From assembly GCF_000269985.1 (NCBI RefSeq), contig NC_016109.1, forward strand, positions 7,343,001-7,407,000: 64,000 nucleotides of DNA, in the 5' to 3' direction. The notes under the pieces are model-generated. The model was not told the DNA's origin and did not search any database. It saw nothing but the letters and a program-made list of their open reading frames with translations. Made by a program: the position numbers and the translations under genes. Source of the DNA: Kitasatospora setae KM-6054. GTDB lineage: Bacteria; Actinomycetota; Actinomycetes; Streptomycetales; Streptomycetaceae. Within the stretch, counting starts at the first letter, position 1. Each line of letters begins with the position of its first letter. This document shows positions 46,995 to 56,665 of this stretch, piece after piece.

Positions 46995-47033
46995 TCAACG
47001 CTCGTTGACCTATTTTCCGAGCGTCCCTACCAT
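46995..47033 (+). promoter_or_regulatory. MFS promoter with overlapping TetR-type operator
   Basis: The palindrome TCAACG-CT-CGTTGA (46995-47008) overlaps the -35 TTGACC (47005-47010). TACCAT (47028-47033) lies 17 bp downstream as -10. This layout is the textbook form of repression by the divergent TetR gene product. Confidence 0.75.
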
Positions 47034-47123
47034 GAAAAAGTCTACAAGCGTCGACCGCTGCCGAGCCCGCAGGCCCTCGGTCCTTCGGCGCTTCCCCCTC
47101 GTCCCGCGCTCCAGGAGCACGCC

Positions 47124-48596
47124 ATGACGACCCACGACCCGCAGCCGTCCGTGCTCGAACGGGCGGCGCCCGTGCCGAGCCGGGCCGGTGCGCTCGCCCT
47201 GGCGGTGCTCGTCACCTGCCAGTTGATGGTCGCGATCGACGGCAACATCGTGAACATCGCGCTGCCCCGGATCCGGTCCGACCTGGGTTTCTCCCCGGGC
47301 GGCCTGGCCTGGGTGTTCAGCGCCTACTCGCTCGCGTTCGGCGGCCTGCTGCTGCTCGGCGGCCGGGTCAGCGACGTGCTGGGCCGGCGCCGGATGCTGG
47401 TCTGGGGGCTGCTCACGGTGGTGGCGGCCTCGCTGCTCGGCGGCGCGGCCCCCGACGCGTGGCTGCTGGTCGCGGCCCGCGCCCTACAGGGCGTCGGCTT
47501 CGCGTTCGCCGCGCCCGCCGCGCTCTCGCTGATCGCGGTGACCTTCGCCGAGGGGCCCGAACGCCACCGGGCGCTGGGCGTGTTCTCCACCGTGGCCGGC
47601 CTGGGCATCACGCTGGGGCTGATCCTCGGCGGCCTGCTCACCACGCTCTCCTGGCGGCTGGTGTTCCTGGTCAACGTGCCGATCGGCCTGGCCGCCGTGC
47701 TGCTGGCGTACCGCCACCTGCCGGAGACCGAGCGGCACCCGGGCCGCCTCGACGTGCCGGGTGCGCTGACCTCCACCGCGGGCACCGCCGCCGTGGTGTA
47801 CGGCCTGGTGCACGCCTCCTCGGCGGGCTGGGGCTCGCCCGGCAGCCTGGTCGCCCTGCTGGGCGGCGCCGCGCTGCTGGCCGGCTTCGTGTTCGGCCAG
47901 GCCAGGGCGGCCGCCCCGCTGGTCCCGCTGTCGCTGTTCGCCCGGCGCGACCGCTCCGGCGCGTACGCGGTCTTCCTGCTGCTGTTCGCGGCGATGAGCG
48001 GCACCTACGTCCTGCTGTCGCTGTACGTCCAGGACGGGCTGGGCCTGCGGCCGCTGGTGGCCGGGCCGGCGTTCCTGCCGCTGGCGCTGGCCCAGTTCCT
48101 GACCGCCCGGAACGCGGCCCGGCTGATCCCCCGGTACGGGACGAAGGCGCTGATCGTCACCGGCGCCGCCCTGCTGCTCGCGGCCGGCCTCTGGCTGGCC
48201 GCGACCGGGCCCGGGAGCGGCTACTGGGGCGGCCTGTTCGGGCCGCTGCTGCTGCTCGGCGCGGGCCTCGGCCTCGGCTTCGTCCCGCTCAACACGACCA
48301 TCCTGTCCGGCCTCGCGCCGGGCGAGACCGGCGCCGCCTCCGGGCTGCTCCAGGCCGTCCAGCAGGTCGGCCTCTCGCTGGGCGTCGCCGTGCTGGTCAC
48401 CGTCTACGGCCGCGCCGTGCACGCCACCGCCGCCCCCTCCCGGGCCGACCTCGCGCACGGCCTGGCCACCGCCGTGACGGCCGCCGCCGCGTTCAGCGCG
48501 CTGGCCGTCCTGATCGGCCTGTTCGTCATCACCGGACCGGCCGAACGCTCCAAGAGCACCAAGAGCACCAAGAGCGCCGCCATCAGCAAGAACTGA
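47124..48596 (+). CDS. MFS drug exporter, DHA2 (14-TM) family
   Basis: A 490-residue membrane protein from ATG 47124, six nt after AGGAG. It begins with the DHA2-type LAVLVTCQLMVAIDGNIVNIALP (in part; the Asp in TM1 is typical), motif A GGRVSDVLGRRR, the antiporter motif C region GLGITLGLILGG and about 14 hydrophobic segments. The tail has a KSTKSTKS repeat. Proton-driven antiporters of this group export antibiotics and dyes. Its place beside the PKS genes and a divergent TetR gene points to self-resistance or product export. Confidence 0.9.
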   Translation: MTTHDPQPSVLERAAPVPSRAGALALAVLVTCQLMVAIDGNIVNIALPRIRSDLGFSPGGLAWVFSAYSLAFGGLLLLGGRVSDVLGRRRMLVWGLLTVVAASLLGGAAPDAWLLVAARALQGVGFAFAAPAALSLIAVTFAEGPERHRALGVFSTVAGLGITLGLILGGLLTTLSWRLVFLVNVPIGLAAVLLAYRHLPETERHPGRLDVPGALTSTAGTAAVVYGLVHASSAGWGSPGSLVALLGGAALLAGFVFGQARAAAPLVPLSLFARRDRSGAYAVFLLLFAAMSGTYVLLSLYVQDGLGLRPLVAGPAFLPLALAQFLTARNAARLIPRYGTKALIVTGAALLLAAGLWLAATGPGSGYWGGLFGPLLLLGAGLGLGFVPLNTTILSGLAPGETGAASGLLQAVQQVGLSLGVAVLVTVYGRAVHATAAPSRADLAHGLATAVTAAAAFSALAVLIGLFVITGPAERSKSTKSTKSAAISKN

Positions 48597-48666
48597 CGAA
48601 GCGTCAACGCACAGGCGGCTCCGGGGCGAACCCCGGTCCCGCCATCCACCCCGAAAGGCACCGCAC

Positions 48667-49812
48667 GTGAGCACACCGCAGCAGCTGCACCTGTCCGCCG
48701 CCCTCGACGGGGCCGGCTGGCACCCGGCCGCCCGCCACCAGCCGGACGGCACACCGCAGTTCACCCTCGATCACTGGGCCGGGCAGGCCGCCACCGCGGA
48801 GGCCGCGCTGCTGGACTTCGTCACCGTCGAGGACCCGCTCTCCCGGCTGCCCGGGCCCGGCGACGACCTCGACCGGCGGCTCGGCCACACCCTGCGCCGC
48901 CTGGACGCCCTCACCCTGGCCGGCGCGCTGGCCGCCCGCACCCGGCACCTCGGCATCATCCCGACCGTCGTCCTCAACACCGCGCAGCCCGCGCCGATCG
49001 CCAAGGCGATAGCCAGCCTCGACCACCTGAGCGCGGGCCGGGCCGGCGTGCGCACCCAGCTCAGCCCGGCCAAGCCGATCCCGCTGGAGACCCTGTTCAC
49101 CCCCGAGGTGCAGGCCCTGCTCGCCCAGATCTTCGACCGCGCCGCCGACGTGGTCTCGGTCGTCCGGGCGCTGTGGGACGGCGCCGAGGACGAGGCCCTG
49201 CTGCGCCCGCTGGCCCCCGGCCGGTTCGCCGACCCGGACGCCGAGGACGCCGACGCGGCGGCCGCCGCCGCGGAGTGGCGGCTCGACCCCGCCCCGTCCA
49301 CCGCGCCCCGCTCCCCGCAGGGCCACCCGGTGGTGTTCACCCTCGCGCACATCCTGATCCCGTGGCGGTACGGCGCCCGCGCCGCCGACGTGGTCGCGGT
49401 CACCCCGCACACCGCCGAGGACGCCCGGACCACCGTCGCCGAGATCCGCACCGAGCAGGCCGCCGCCGGCCGGGCCGACCGGACCGTGCACGTCTTCGCC
49501 GACCTGCTGGTGCACCTCGACGAGAAGCCCGGCGCGGCCGCCGACCGGCGCGAGCGGCTCGACGGGACGCTCGGCACCGAGCACACCTCGGACGCCCTGA
49601 CCTTCGCCGGGACGCCGGACGAACTCGCCGACCTGCTCCAGGAGTGGCAGGCCGCCGGCCTCACCGGCTACCGGCTGCGCCCCGCCACCACCGCCCACGA
49701 CCTGCCCGCGATCGCCACCGGCCTGGTCCCCGAGCTCCAGCGCCGCGGCCTCTACCGCACCGCCTACGCCGAGGGCACCCTGCGCGACCGGCTCGGCCTC
49801 GGCGCCCCCTGA
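48667..49812 (+). CDS. LLM-class FMN-dependent monooxygenase-like protein
   Basis: A 381-residue bacterial luciferase-like TIM barrel: LDFVTVEDPLSR near the N-terminus, ALAARTRHLGIIPTVVLNTAQPAPIAKAIASLDHLSAGR (in part) and a C-terminal FAGTPDELADLLQEWQAAGLTGYRL. GTG 48667 follows GAAAGG, and the gene is 70 bp after the MFS gene on the same strand. LLM enzymes oxidise diverse substrates with reduced flavin. It might tailor the polyketide, or belong with the sulfur module downstream, where LLM enzymes are frequent partners. Its last 49 bp overlap the 3' end of the LuxR gene on the other strand. Confidence 0.85.
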   Translation: MSTPQQLHLSAALDGAGWHPAARHQPDGTPQFTLDHWAGQAATAEAALLDFVTVEDPLSRLPGPGDDLDRRLGHTLRRLDALTLAGALAARTRHLGIIPTVVLNTAQPAPIAKAIASLDHLSAGRAGVRTQLSPAKPIPLETLFTPEVQALLAQIFDRAADVVSVVRALWDGAEDEALLRPLAPGRFADPDAEDADAAAAAAEWRLDPAPSTAPRSPQGHPVVFTLAHILIPWRYGARAADVVAVTPHTAEDARTTVAEIRTEQAAAGRADRTVHVFADLLVHLDEKPGAAADRRERLDGTLGTEHTSDALTFAGTPDELADLLQEWQAAGLTGYRLRPATTAHDLPAIATGLVPELQRRGLYRTAYAEGTLRDRLGLGAP

Positions 49813-52800
49813 GCCCCCGTCGGCCGCACCCCGGCCCGCCGCCCGGCGGGCCGGTCACCGCCGCCGCCCCGATCACCGCCCCGCTCACCGCCGCCCCGGT
49901 CGCCCGCCCGCTCGGGCCCGGGGCCGGGGCTCGGCCCGGGGCCCGTCCCTGTTCCCGACCCCGATCCCGGTTGCAGTGAACGGGCCAGCTCCGCACGGCC
50001 CTTGACGCGCAGCTTCCGGTAGGTGTGGGTGAGGTGCTGCTCGACCGTGCTGACCGTGATGAACAGCCGTTCGGCGATCTCCCGGTTGGAGTGCCCGGCC
50101 GCCGCCAGCGCCGCGACCCGCCGCTCCGAGGCGCTCAGGCCCCACTCGTCGGTGTCCGCCGCGTTCTCCCGCAGCCGTTCCAGCAGCGGCCGCAGCCCGG
50201 CGGACTCGGCCAGCTCGCGGGCCCGCCGCAGTGCCTCCCGGCCGGCCCGGGAGTCGCCCGCCGCACTCTGGGCGTCGCCCAACTCGGCGAGCGCCCACGC
50301 GTGTTCGGTGAGGTCGACGCCGTCGAGCCGGTCCACGGCCGAGGTCAGCAGCGTGACCCGTTCGGCGGCGTCCGGTTCGACGGCGGCCATCGCCCGCAGC
50401 GACAGGCCGGCCGTGCGCGGCGCGCCGGCCGCCGGGTGGGCCAGCTGCGCGGACGCCAACTGCCGTGCCTCCTGCGGGCGTTCGAGGGCCATCAGGGCGC
50501 GGGCGGCGTCGCCCCGCCAGGGCAGGAAGGAGGGCGAGTCGAAGCCCCAGTCGATCAGCAGTCGCCCGCAGCGGCCGAAGTCCTCCAGCGCGGCGTCCGG
50601 TTGGCCGGCCGCCAGCCGGTGCCGCCCGCGCGCGTACAGGAACTGGGCGCCGTACCGGGACCGGGTCAACCGGCCCGGCAGGACCGGCAGTCGGCGTTCG
50701 GCGTCGGGGCGGACGCCCAGCGCGGCGGCGGAGTGCAGCAGCGCGGAGAGCGGGGCGCCGACCCAGATGCCCCAGCCGTCCGGCGGGAGCAGCTCCAGGG
50801 CCCGGACGGAGAGCCGCTCGGCGGAGCGCTGGTCTCCGGTGCGCCAGCGGATCTCGGCCAGCGCCCCCGCCAACAGGGCCTGCCAGACCGGGATCCGGCG
50901 CGCGGTGGCCTCGCGCAGCAGCGTCGCGCACCAGGGTTCGGCGTTGGCGGCCCGGTCCGCGTACAGCAGCACGTGCAGCGCGGAGACCAGCGAGCCGAAC
51001 GTGCTGTCCTCCAACGGCGTGGTGCGCAGCACGAGTTCGGCGGTGCGCAGGTCGTCGGGCGCGGCGCCCTGGCGGAGCACCCGGGGCAGCGCCAGGGCGG
51101 AGCGCTGCTGCGGCTCGCCGACCGGCAGGCCGGGCGGCGGCGAGGGCCGGCCGGCCGGCACCAGGTGCGGGGAGATCGCCCGGATCTGCTCCAGCGCGCG
51201 GGTCAGGTTGTCCCGGCCGGCCGCGTCGGCGGGCTCCGGCCAGGTCGCCAGCCGGACGATCTCGTCCTCGGTGCCGTGCCAGGGCAGCGACCGCAGCGTG
51301 TCGATCCGCTGGCCGTCGGTCAGCTGCTCGGGCCGGTGCGCCAGCGCGCGCAGGTGCCGGTACGCCGAGCGCGGGTCGCTGCGGAAGCGGACCAGGGCGC
51401 GGGCCAGCACCACCTCGGCGTCGGCCGGGGCCGCGGCGGCGGCCAGCGCCAGGCAGGACTCGGCGAAGACCGGGTCGTCGCGCCGCAGCGCCGCGTGCGC
51501 GGCCTCCTTGAGCACCGGCCCGGCCCAGTCGGCCGAGCCGTCCCGGGCCGCCAGCAGGTGCCCGGAGACCGCCTCGGCGGCCCCGCCCGACTCGTACACC
51601 AGCTGGGCGGCGCGCAGTTCGCGGGCGGTCCGCTCGGCGTCGGGGAGGCAGTCCAGGACGGCCCGGGCCACCGCCGGGCCGCGCAGCCGCCACCCGCGGT
51701 CCGCCGCACCGCCGTCGCCCCCGGCGCTGCCGCCGTCGTGGACCGCCAGTCCGGCGGCGGCCAGCGCCTCCAGGGCGGGGTGCGGGCCGGGCGCGGGGCG
51801 GTCCAGCAGGTGGGGGAGCAGGGCCGTGGAGCCGGAGGCGGTCAGTACGGCGAGGGCGCGGGCCGGTTCGGCGGCGGCGGGCCCGGCCCGGTGCAGGCAG
51901 TCCCGGACGGCGAGGGCGAAGGCCGAGCCGGGGCGGGGCGTCGGGTCGCCGGGCGCGGCGTCCTCGGCCAGCGCGCGCAGCAGCAGCGGGTTGCCGCCGG
52001 TGAGCCGCTGCCACGGGCCGGGGTCGACGGACCCGGAAGCGGACGAGGCGGGCGAGGCTGGCGAGGCGGACGAGGCGGCCCCGGTCGCCCCGGCAGCGGG
52101 GGCCGGCGGCAGCAGCCGGGCCAGCAGCAGGCCGGTGCCGGCGGTCGACAGCCGGTCCACCCGGAGCCGGGCCAGGTGCGGCAGGCGCAGCAGGGCGGTC
52201 CACCAGTCCCGGTCGGCGGCGGGGTCGCTCGGCGGGTCGGGCTCGGTCGCCACCAGCAGCACGCGGCCCTGCGGGGTCCGGGCCGCCAGCTGCGCCAGGA
52301 CCTGCTGCGAGGCCGGGTCGGCGTGCCGCAGGTCGTCGACGGCCAGCACCAGCGGTACCCGCCGGGCGCCCGCCGCGAGCAACTGCCACAGCTCCTGGTG
52401 GACCTGCGAGGGCACCCCGCCGGCAGCCAGCGGGTCGGCCGGGTGGGCCTCGTCCCGCTCCGACCGGTTCAGCAGCGCCGACGCCGCGGCCCGGACCGGT
52501 CCGGGCAGCCGCGGCGCCCGCAGCAACTGCCGGAGCACGCCGTACCGGGCCGAGCGCTCCGAGCAGCGCCCGGAGGCGGTCAGCACCGCGGCGCCGTGCC
52601 GTTCGGCGTACGCGGCCAGGGCGCGCAGCAGCTCGGTCTTCCCGCAGCCGGCCGGGCCGGTCACCGCGAGGACGCCGCCGGTGCCGTTCCGGCAGTCGTC
52701 CAGCAGGCGGGCGAACCGCGCGAGGTGCGGGCCGCGCTCGATCGGCGCGGCGGTCGCGCTCTCGGTGGTCGCGCTCTCGGCGGTCGCTCCGAGTGTCGTC

Positions 52801-52856
52801 GCGTCGAGGACGGTGGCCTCGGCGGGGGAGTCCGGACGGCGTTCGGCAGGGGTCAC
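49764..52856 (-). CDS. LuxR-family LAL transcriptional activator
   Basis: A 1030-residue regulator. GTG 52856 follows GGGAGC. After a repeat-encoded Ala/Thr tail there is an ATPase with Walker A TGPAGCGKT (66-74) and Walker B-like VPLVLAVDDL, a long helical TPR-like middle, and a LuxR HTH (LSASERRVAALAAAGHSNREIAERLF, in part; then VSTVEQHLTHTYRKL) about 70 residues from the end. An unusual Gly/Pro/Arg-rich tail follows the HTH, where most LALs stop. LAL proteins are typical pathway-specific activators of modular PKS clusters, so this is the best candidate activator of the PKS and extender operons. It follows the type II thioesterase gene on the same strand. Confidence 0.9.
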   Translation of the reverse strand: MTPAERRPDSPAEATVLDATTLGATAESATTESATAAPIERGPHLARFARLLDDCRNGTGGVLAVTGPAGCGKTELLRALAAYAERHGAAVLTASGRCSERSARYGVLRQLLRAPRLPGPVRAAASALLNRSERDEAHPADPLAAGGVPSQVHQELWQLLAAGARRVPLVLAVDDLRHADPASQQVLAQLAARTPQGRVLLVATEPDPPSDPAADRDWWTALLRLPHLARLRVDRLSTAGTGLLLARLLPPAPAAGATGAASSASPASPASSASGSVDPGPWQRLTGGNPLLLRALAEDAAPGDPTPRPGSAFALAVRDCLHRAGPAAAEPARALAVLTASGSTALLPHLLDRPAPGPHPALEALAAAGLAVHDGGSAGGDGGAADRGWRLRGPAVARAVLDCLPDAERTARELRAAQLVYESGGAAEAVSGHLLAARDGSADWAGPVLKEAAHAALRRDDPVFAESCLALAAAAAPADAEVVLARALVRFRSDPRSAYRHLRALAHRPEQLTDGQRIDTLRSLPWHGTEDEIVRLATWPEPADAAGRDNLTRALEQIRAISPHLVPAGRPSPPPGLPVGEPQQRSALALPRVLRQGAAPDDLRTAELVLRTTPLEDSTFGSLVSALHVLLYADRAANAEPWCATLLREATARRIPVWQALLAGALAEIRWRTGDQRSAERLSVRALELLPPDGWGIWVGAPLSALLHSAAALGVRPDAERRLPVLPGRLTRSRYGAQFLYARGRHRLAAGQPDAALEDFGRCGRLLIDWGFDSPSFLPWRGDAARALMALERPQEARQLASAQLAHPAAGAPRTAGLSLRAMAAVEPDAAERVTLLTSAVDRLDGVDLTEHAWALAELGDAQSAAGDSRAGREALRRARELAESAGLRPLLERLRENAADTDEWGLSASERRVAALAAAGHSNREIAERLFITVSTVEQHLTHTYRKLRVKGRAELARSLQPGSGSGTGTGPGPSPGPGPERAGDRGGGERGGDRGGGGDRPAGRRAGVRPTGAQGAPRPSRSRRVPSA

Positions 52857-53026
52857 TTCTGCTCCCGGTGGGTCAGGTCGGGGCGGGGTCGCCGCCCGGT
52901 GCTGTCGCTGGGGGGTGTGCCGGGCCCGCCGGACCGCGTTGTCCGGGGAGAGGGGCCCGTCCGTCGCGGGGCGGCACAGGCTCCGCGGCGGACGGGTCGG
53001 ATCGGGTCTGGACGGGGTGTCGGTCG

Positions 53027-53785
53027 TCAGGCGACGCCGACGGTGAGGCGGTCGCCGATCAGGGCGGCGACGGATTCCAGGTGCGCGGTCAGGTAGAAGT
53101 GGCCGCCGGGGTAGCTGCGGACCTCCAGCGGGCCGGTGGTGTGTCCGGCCCAGGCCACTGCCTCGTCCGCGGTGACCTGCGGGTCCGCGTCGCCGGTCAG
53201 CACGGTCACCGGACACTCCAGCGGCGGTCCCGGCCGGTACCGGTAGGTCTCGACCGCCCGGTAGTCGGCGCGCAGCGGCGGCAGGAACAGCTCGCGCAGC
53301 TCCGGGTCCTCCAGGACACCGCCGACCGTGCCGCCGAGCTTGGCGAGGTGGGCGAGCAGCCGCTCGTCGGACGCGTCGTGCAGGCTCGGTTCCCCGGTGC
53401 GGACGGTGTGCGGGGCGCGCCGTCCGGAGAGGATCAGCAGCCGCGGCTCCCGCCCGGTGGCCTCGGTCAGCCGCCGGGCGGTCTCGTACGCGAGCAGCGC
53501 GCCCATGCTGTGGCCGAGCAGCGCGGGGGGCTCGGGCAGCCAGGTCGGCAGCAGCACCTCGGCGATCCGGTCGGCGAGTGCGTGCAGGTCGCCGACCAGC
53601 GGCTCGGCGTACCGGTCCTGCCGGCCGGGGTACTGCAGGGCGGTCACCTCGGCGCGGCCGCGCAGCGCGGCGGACAGCGGGTGCCAGAAGGCGGCCGTGC
53701 CGCCGGCGTGCGGGAAGCACACCAGCCGGGGCGTGTCGGGGTGCTGCGGGTGGTAGCGGCGCAGCCAGTCGTCCTCCGCGGTCAT
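53027..53785 (-). CDS. Type II (editing) thioesterase
   Basis: A 252-residue alpha/beta hydrolase of normal TEII length. It has RLVCFPHAGGTAAFWHPL (oxyanion region), QYPGRQDRY, the nucleophile elbow LLGHSMGALLAYE, the Asp in TGDADPQVT and the His in PGGHFYL. TEIIs clear wrongly primed or decarboxylated acyl groups from PKS carrier proteins. It lies between the ABC transporter and the LAL regulator and belongs functionally to the PKS genes. Confidence 0.93.
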   Translation of the reverse strand: MTAEDDWLRRYHPQHPDTPRLVCFPHAGGTAAFWHPLSAALRGRAEVTALQYPGRQDRYAEPLVGDLHALADRIAEVLLPTWLPEPPALLGHSMGALLAYETARRLTEATGREPRLLILSGRRAPHTVRTGEPSLHDASDERLLAHLAKLGGTVGGVLEDPELRELFLPPLRADYRAVETYRYRPGPPLECPVTVLTGDADPQVTADEAVAWAGHTTGPLEVRSYPGGHFYLTAHLESVAALIGDRLTVGVA

Positions 53786-53845
53786 GCGGGGGGAACTCCC
53801 TTCGATCAGTGGGCGGTTGGCCGTCCGGCGCGGGCCGGCAGCGGG

Positions 53846-55696
53846 TCAGTCGACCCGCGCGGAGCCCGAGACGGCGGCCAACAGCCGTTCGGTGTAGGGG
53901 TGTTGCGGCCGGTCGAAGACGTCGTGGACGTCGCCGCTCTCCACGGCGGCGCCGTCCTTCATCACGATCAACCGGTCACTCACATGGTGCACCACACCGA
54001 GGTCGTGCGAGATGAAAAGCAGCGCCAGGCCGAGTTCCCGCTGGAGTTCGGTGAGCAGGTCGAGCACCTGGGCCTGCACCGAGACGTCGAGCGCCGACAC
54101 CGGCTCGTCGCAGACCAGCAGCCGCGGCTCGACCGCCAACGCCCGGGCGATCGCCACCCGTTGGCGCTGCCCGCCGGACAGCCGGCCGGGGCGGGCCCGC
54201 AGCACGGCGGCGGGCAGGCCGACCTGGTCGAGCAGTTCCAGGGCGCGGGCCTCCCGGGCGGCGCGCGGCAGGCCGGTCGCGGCCAGCGCCTCCCCGACGA
54301 TCCGGCGCACGTCGTGGCGCGGGTCGAAGGAGCCCAGCGGGTCCTGCTGGACGGTCTGCACCAGCCGCCGCCGCGCCCGCCGCCGCCGCTCGGGCAGGCC
54401 GGACCACGGCTCGCCGGCGAACCGCACGGTGCCCGCGTCCGGCTCCAGCAGGCCGAGGGCGATCCGGGCGACGGTGGTCTTCCCGGAGCCGGACTCGCCG
54501 ACCAGCCCGAGCGTCTCGCCCGCCGCGACCTCGAACGACACGCCGCGCACCACCTGCTGCACCGAGCCGTCCGGGGCCCGGTAGGACTTCTCCAGGCCCT
54601 CCGCCACCAGCAGCACCGGCCGGTCCGCGACCGCCGCCGCAGCAGCAGTGGGCTTGCGCAACACCGTTTCGGCGAGCGGCAGTTCACCGCCCGGGTGCCA
54701 GCAGCGCACCCCGTGCCCGTCCTCGACCGCCCCGTCCCCGACCGCCCCGGGCTCGGGCAGCGAGACCAGGCAGCGCTCCTCGGCGAACGCGCAGCGCGCC
54801 GCGTACGGGCAGCCGTCCGGCCCGGCCGTCCCGGTCAGGGCGGGGGCGGGGCGGACGGAGAGCGGGCCGCCCTTGCGCTCGCGGCGCGGCACGGCGGCCA
54901 GCAGCGCCCGGGTGTACGGGTGCCGGGGATCGCCGAGGACCTGCGCGGCCGGGCCCTGCTCGACCACGGTGCCCGCGTACATCACGGCGACCCGGTCGGC
55001 GAGCCGGCCGACCACCGCCAGGTCGTGGCTGATCAGCAGCAGCGAGGTGCCGCCCGCGACCAACTCGCCCAGCAGGTCGAGTACTTGTGCCTGCACGGTG
55101 GCGTCGAGCGCGGTGGTCGGCTCGTCCGCGATCAGCAGCTCGGGGCCGCCGGCCAGCGCGGAGGCGATCAGCGCGCGCTGGCGCAGGCCGCCGGAGAGCT
55201 GGTGCGGGTACTGCGCGGCGCGGCGCTCCGGCTCGGGCACGCCGACGTCCCGGAGCAGGCCGAGGATCCGCTCGCGGGTCTCGGCGCGCGGCGCGGGCCG
55301 GTGCAGGCCGAGCACCTCGCCGATCTCGGCGCCGACGGTGCGCAGCGGGTCGAGCGAGACCAGCGCGTCCTGGAGGACCAGGCCGATCCGGCGTCCGCGG
55401 ACCCCGCGCCAGCCGCGCTCGTCCAGGCCCCGCAGGTCGGTGCCGTCGAACTCCAACCGCCCGGCCTCCAGCGAGGATTCCCGGCCGGTCAGGCCGACCA
55501 GGGTCCGCGCGGTGACGCTCTTGCCGGAGCCGGACTCGCCGACCAGCGCCAGGCACTCGCCGCGCTCCAGCCGCAGCGACACCCCGCGCACCGCGGGCAC
55601 GCCGCCGAAGGCGACCCGCAGGTCGTCGACCGCCAGCAGCGGCGGAGCGGCCACCGGCGGAGCGGCGGCGGCCGGCAGGGTGGACGGGGTGCTCAT
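53846..55696 (-). CDS. Peptide/nickel-type ABC transporter, fused double ATPase (DppD-DppF-like)
   Basis: A 616-residue protein with two complete nucleotide-binding domains: Walker A GESGSGKSVT with signature LSGGLRQR, and Walker A GESGSGKTTV with signature LSGGQRQR, each with ADEPTTALD or CDEPVSALD. Each half ends with an oligopeptide-transporter C-terminal domain, the first with CPYAARCAFAEERC (Fe-S-like Cys set of OppD/F). It powers import with the two permeases and the lipoprotein upstream in the same operon; ATG 55696 overlaps the permease stop by 4 bp. Confidence 0.93.
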   Translation of the reverse strand: MSTPSTLPAAAAPPVAAPPLLAVDDLRVAFGGVPAVRGVSLRLERGECLALVGESGSGKSVTARTLVGLTGRESSLEAGRLEFDGTDLRGLDERGWRGVRGRRIGLVLQDALVSLDPLRTVGAEIGEVLGLHRPAPRAETRERILGLLRDVGVPEPERRAAQYPHQLSGGLRQRALIASALAGGPELLIADEPTTALDATVQAQVLDLLGELVAGGTSLLLISHDLAVVGRLADRVAVMYAGTVVEQGPAAQVLGDPRHPYTRALLAAVPRRERKGGPLSVRPAPALTGTAGPDGCPYAARCAFAEERCLVSLPEPGAVGDGAVEDGHGVRCWHPGGELPLAETVLRKPTAAAAAVADRPVLLVAEGLEKSYRAPDGSVQQVVRGVSFEVAAGETLGLVGESGSGKTTVARIALGLLEPDAGTVRFAGEPWSGLPERRRRARRRLVQTVQQDPLGSFDPRHDVRRIVGEALAATGLPRAAREARALELLDQVGLPAAVLRARPGRLSGGQRQRVAIARALAVEPRLLVCDEPVSALDVSVQAQVLDLLTELQRELGLALLFISHDLGVVHHVSDRLIVMKDGAAVESGDVHDVFDRPQHPYTERLLAAVSGSARVD

Positions 55697-56661
55697 GCGG
55701 ACCTCCGGGTGAAGCGCTGCTGCAGGTGGCGGCCGACCACGGTGACGGCGACCACGGTCACGGTGACCGCCGCGCCCGGGAACACCCCGAGCCACCAGGC
55801 GGTCTCCAGGAAGCCCCGGCCCTCGGCGAGCATCGCGCCCCACTCCGGGGACGGCGGGCGCGGGCCGAGGCCGAGGAAGCTGAGCGCGGACGCCGCGATC
55901 AGCGCGGTGCCGAACCCGACGGTCGCCAGGGTCAGCAGCGGGGCCAGCGAGTTGGGCAGCACGTGCCGCAGGATCAGCAGCGGCCGCGGCACGCCGAGCG
56001 CCACCGCCGCCTCCACGTACCCGGAGCGGCGCACCAGCAGCGCCTCGGAGCGGACCATCCGGCCGTAGCCCGGCACCAGGGCGAAGCCCAGCGCGAGCAC
56101 CAGGTTCCCGGTGCCGGTGCCGAGCACCGCGATCGCCAGCAGCGCCAGCAGGGTGGCCGGCAGCGCCAGCAGCACGTCGGCGGCGCGCATCAGCAGCTGG
56201 TCGGCCCAGCGCCCGCCGAGCGCGGCGGCCAGGCCGAGCACGGCGCCGCCGGCCATCGCGATCACCGTCGACCCGAAGCCGATCGACAGCGCCGGACCGG
56301 CGCCGTGCACCAGCCGGGACCACAGGTCGCGGCCGAGCTGGTCGGTGCCCAACAGGTGGGCGGAGCCCGGGCCCTGGAGCGCGTTCACCGGGTCGATGGC
56401 GGTCGGCGAGGCCGACGCGAACAGGCCGGGCGCGAGCGCGGCCAGCACGATCAGCGCCAGCAGCAGACCGGCCGTGAGCACCGCCCACGGCGGCCGCCGC
56501 CGGGCCTTCGGCGCGGCCGGAGCGGCCACCACCGGGGCGGCCGCGGCCGGATCCTTCACATCTGTGGACTGAGCGGAGGAGGGCTGTGCGGAGGAGGACT
56601 GTGCGGAGGAGGACTGTGCGGAGGAGGGCTGAGCGGAGGAGGACTGAGCGGGGGAGGCCAC
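55693..56661 (-). CDS. ABC transporter permease (DppC-like)
   Basis: A 322-residue membrane protein with the OppC N-terminus (HLLGTDQLGRDLWSRLVHGA), about six transmembrane helices and the EAA loop (EAAVALGVPRPLLILRHVLP). Residues 4-31 form a cytoplasmic Ser/Ala/Gln tail of SSAQS/SSAQP pentapeptides from a 15-bp repeat (56578-56652, five copies), not usual in the family. GTG 56661 is 4 bp from the previous stop; its own stop overlaps the ATPase start. Confidence 0.92.
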   Translation of the reverse strand: MASPAQSSSAQPSSAQSSSAQSSSAQPSSAQSTDVKDPAAAAPVVAAPAAPKARRRPPWAVLTAGLLLALIVLAALAPGLFASASPTAIDPVNALQGPGSAHLLGTDQLGRDLWSRLVHGAGPALSIGFGSTVIAMAGGAVLGLAAALGGRWADQLLMRAADVLLALPATLLALLAIAVLGTGTGNLVLALGFALVPGYGRMVRSEALLVRRSGYVEAAVALGVPRPLLILRHVLPNSLAPLLTLATVGFGTALIAASALSFLGLGPRPPSPEWGAMLAEGRGFLETAWWLGVFPGAAVTVTVVAVTVVGRHLQQRFTRRSA

Positions 56662-56665
56662 CGGA

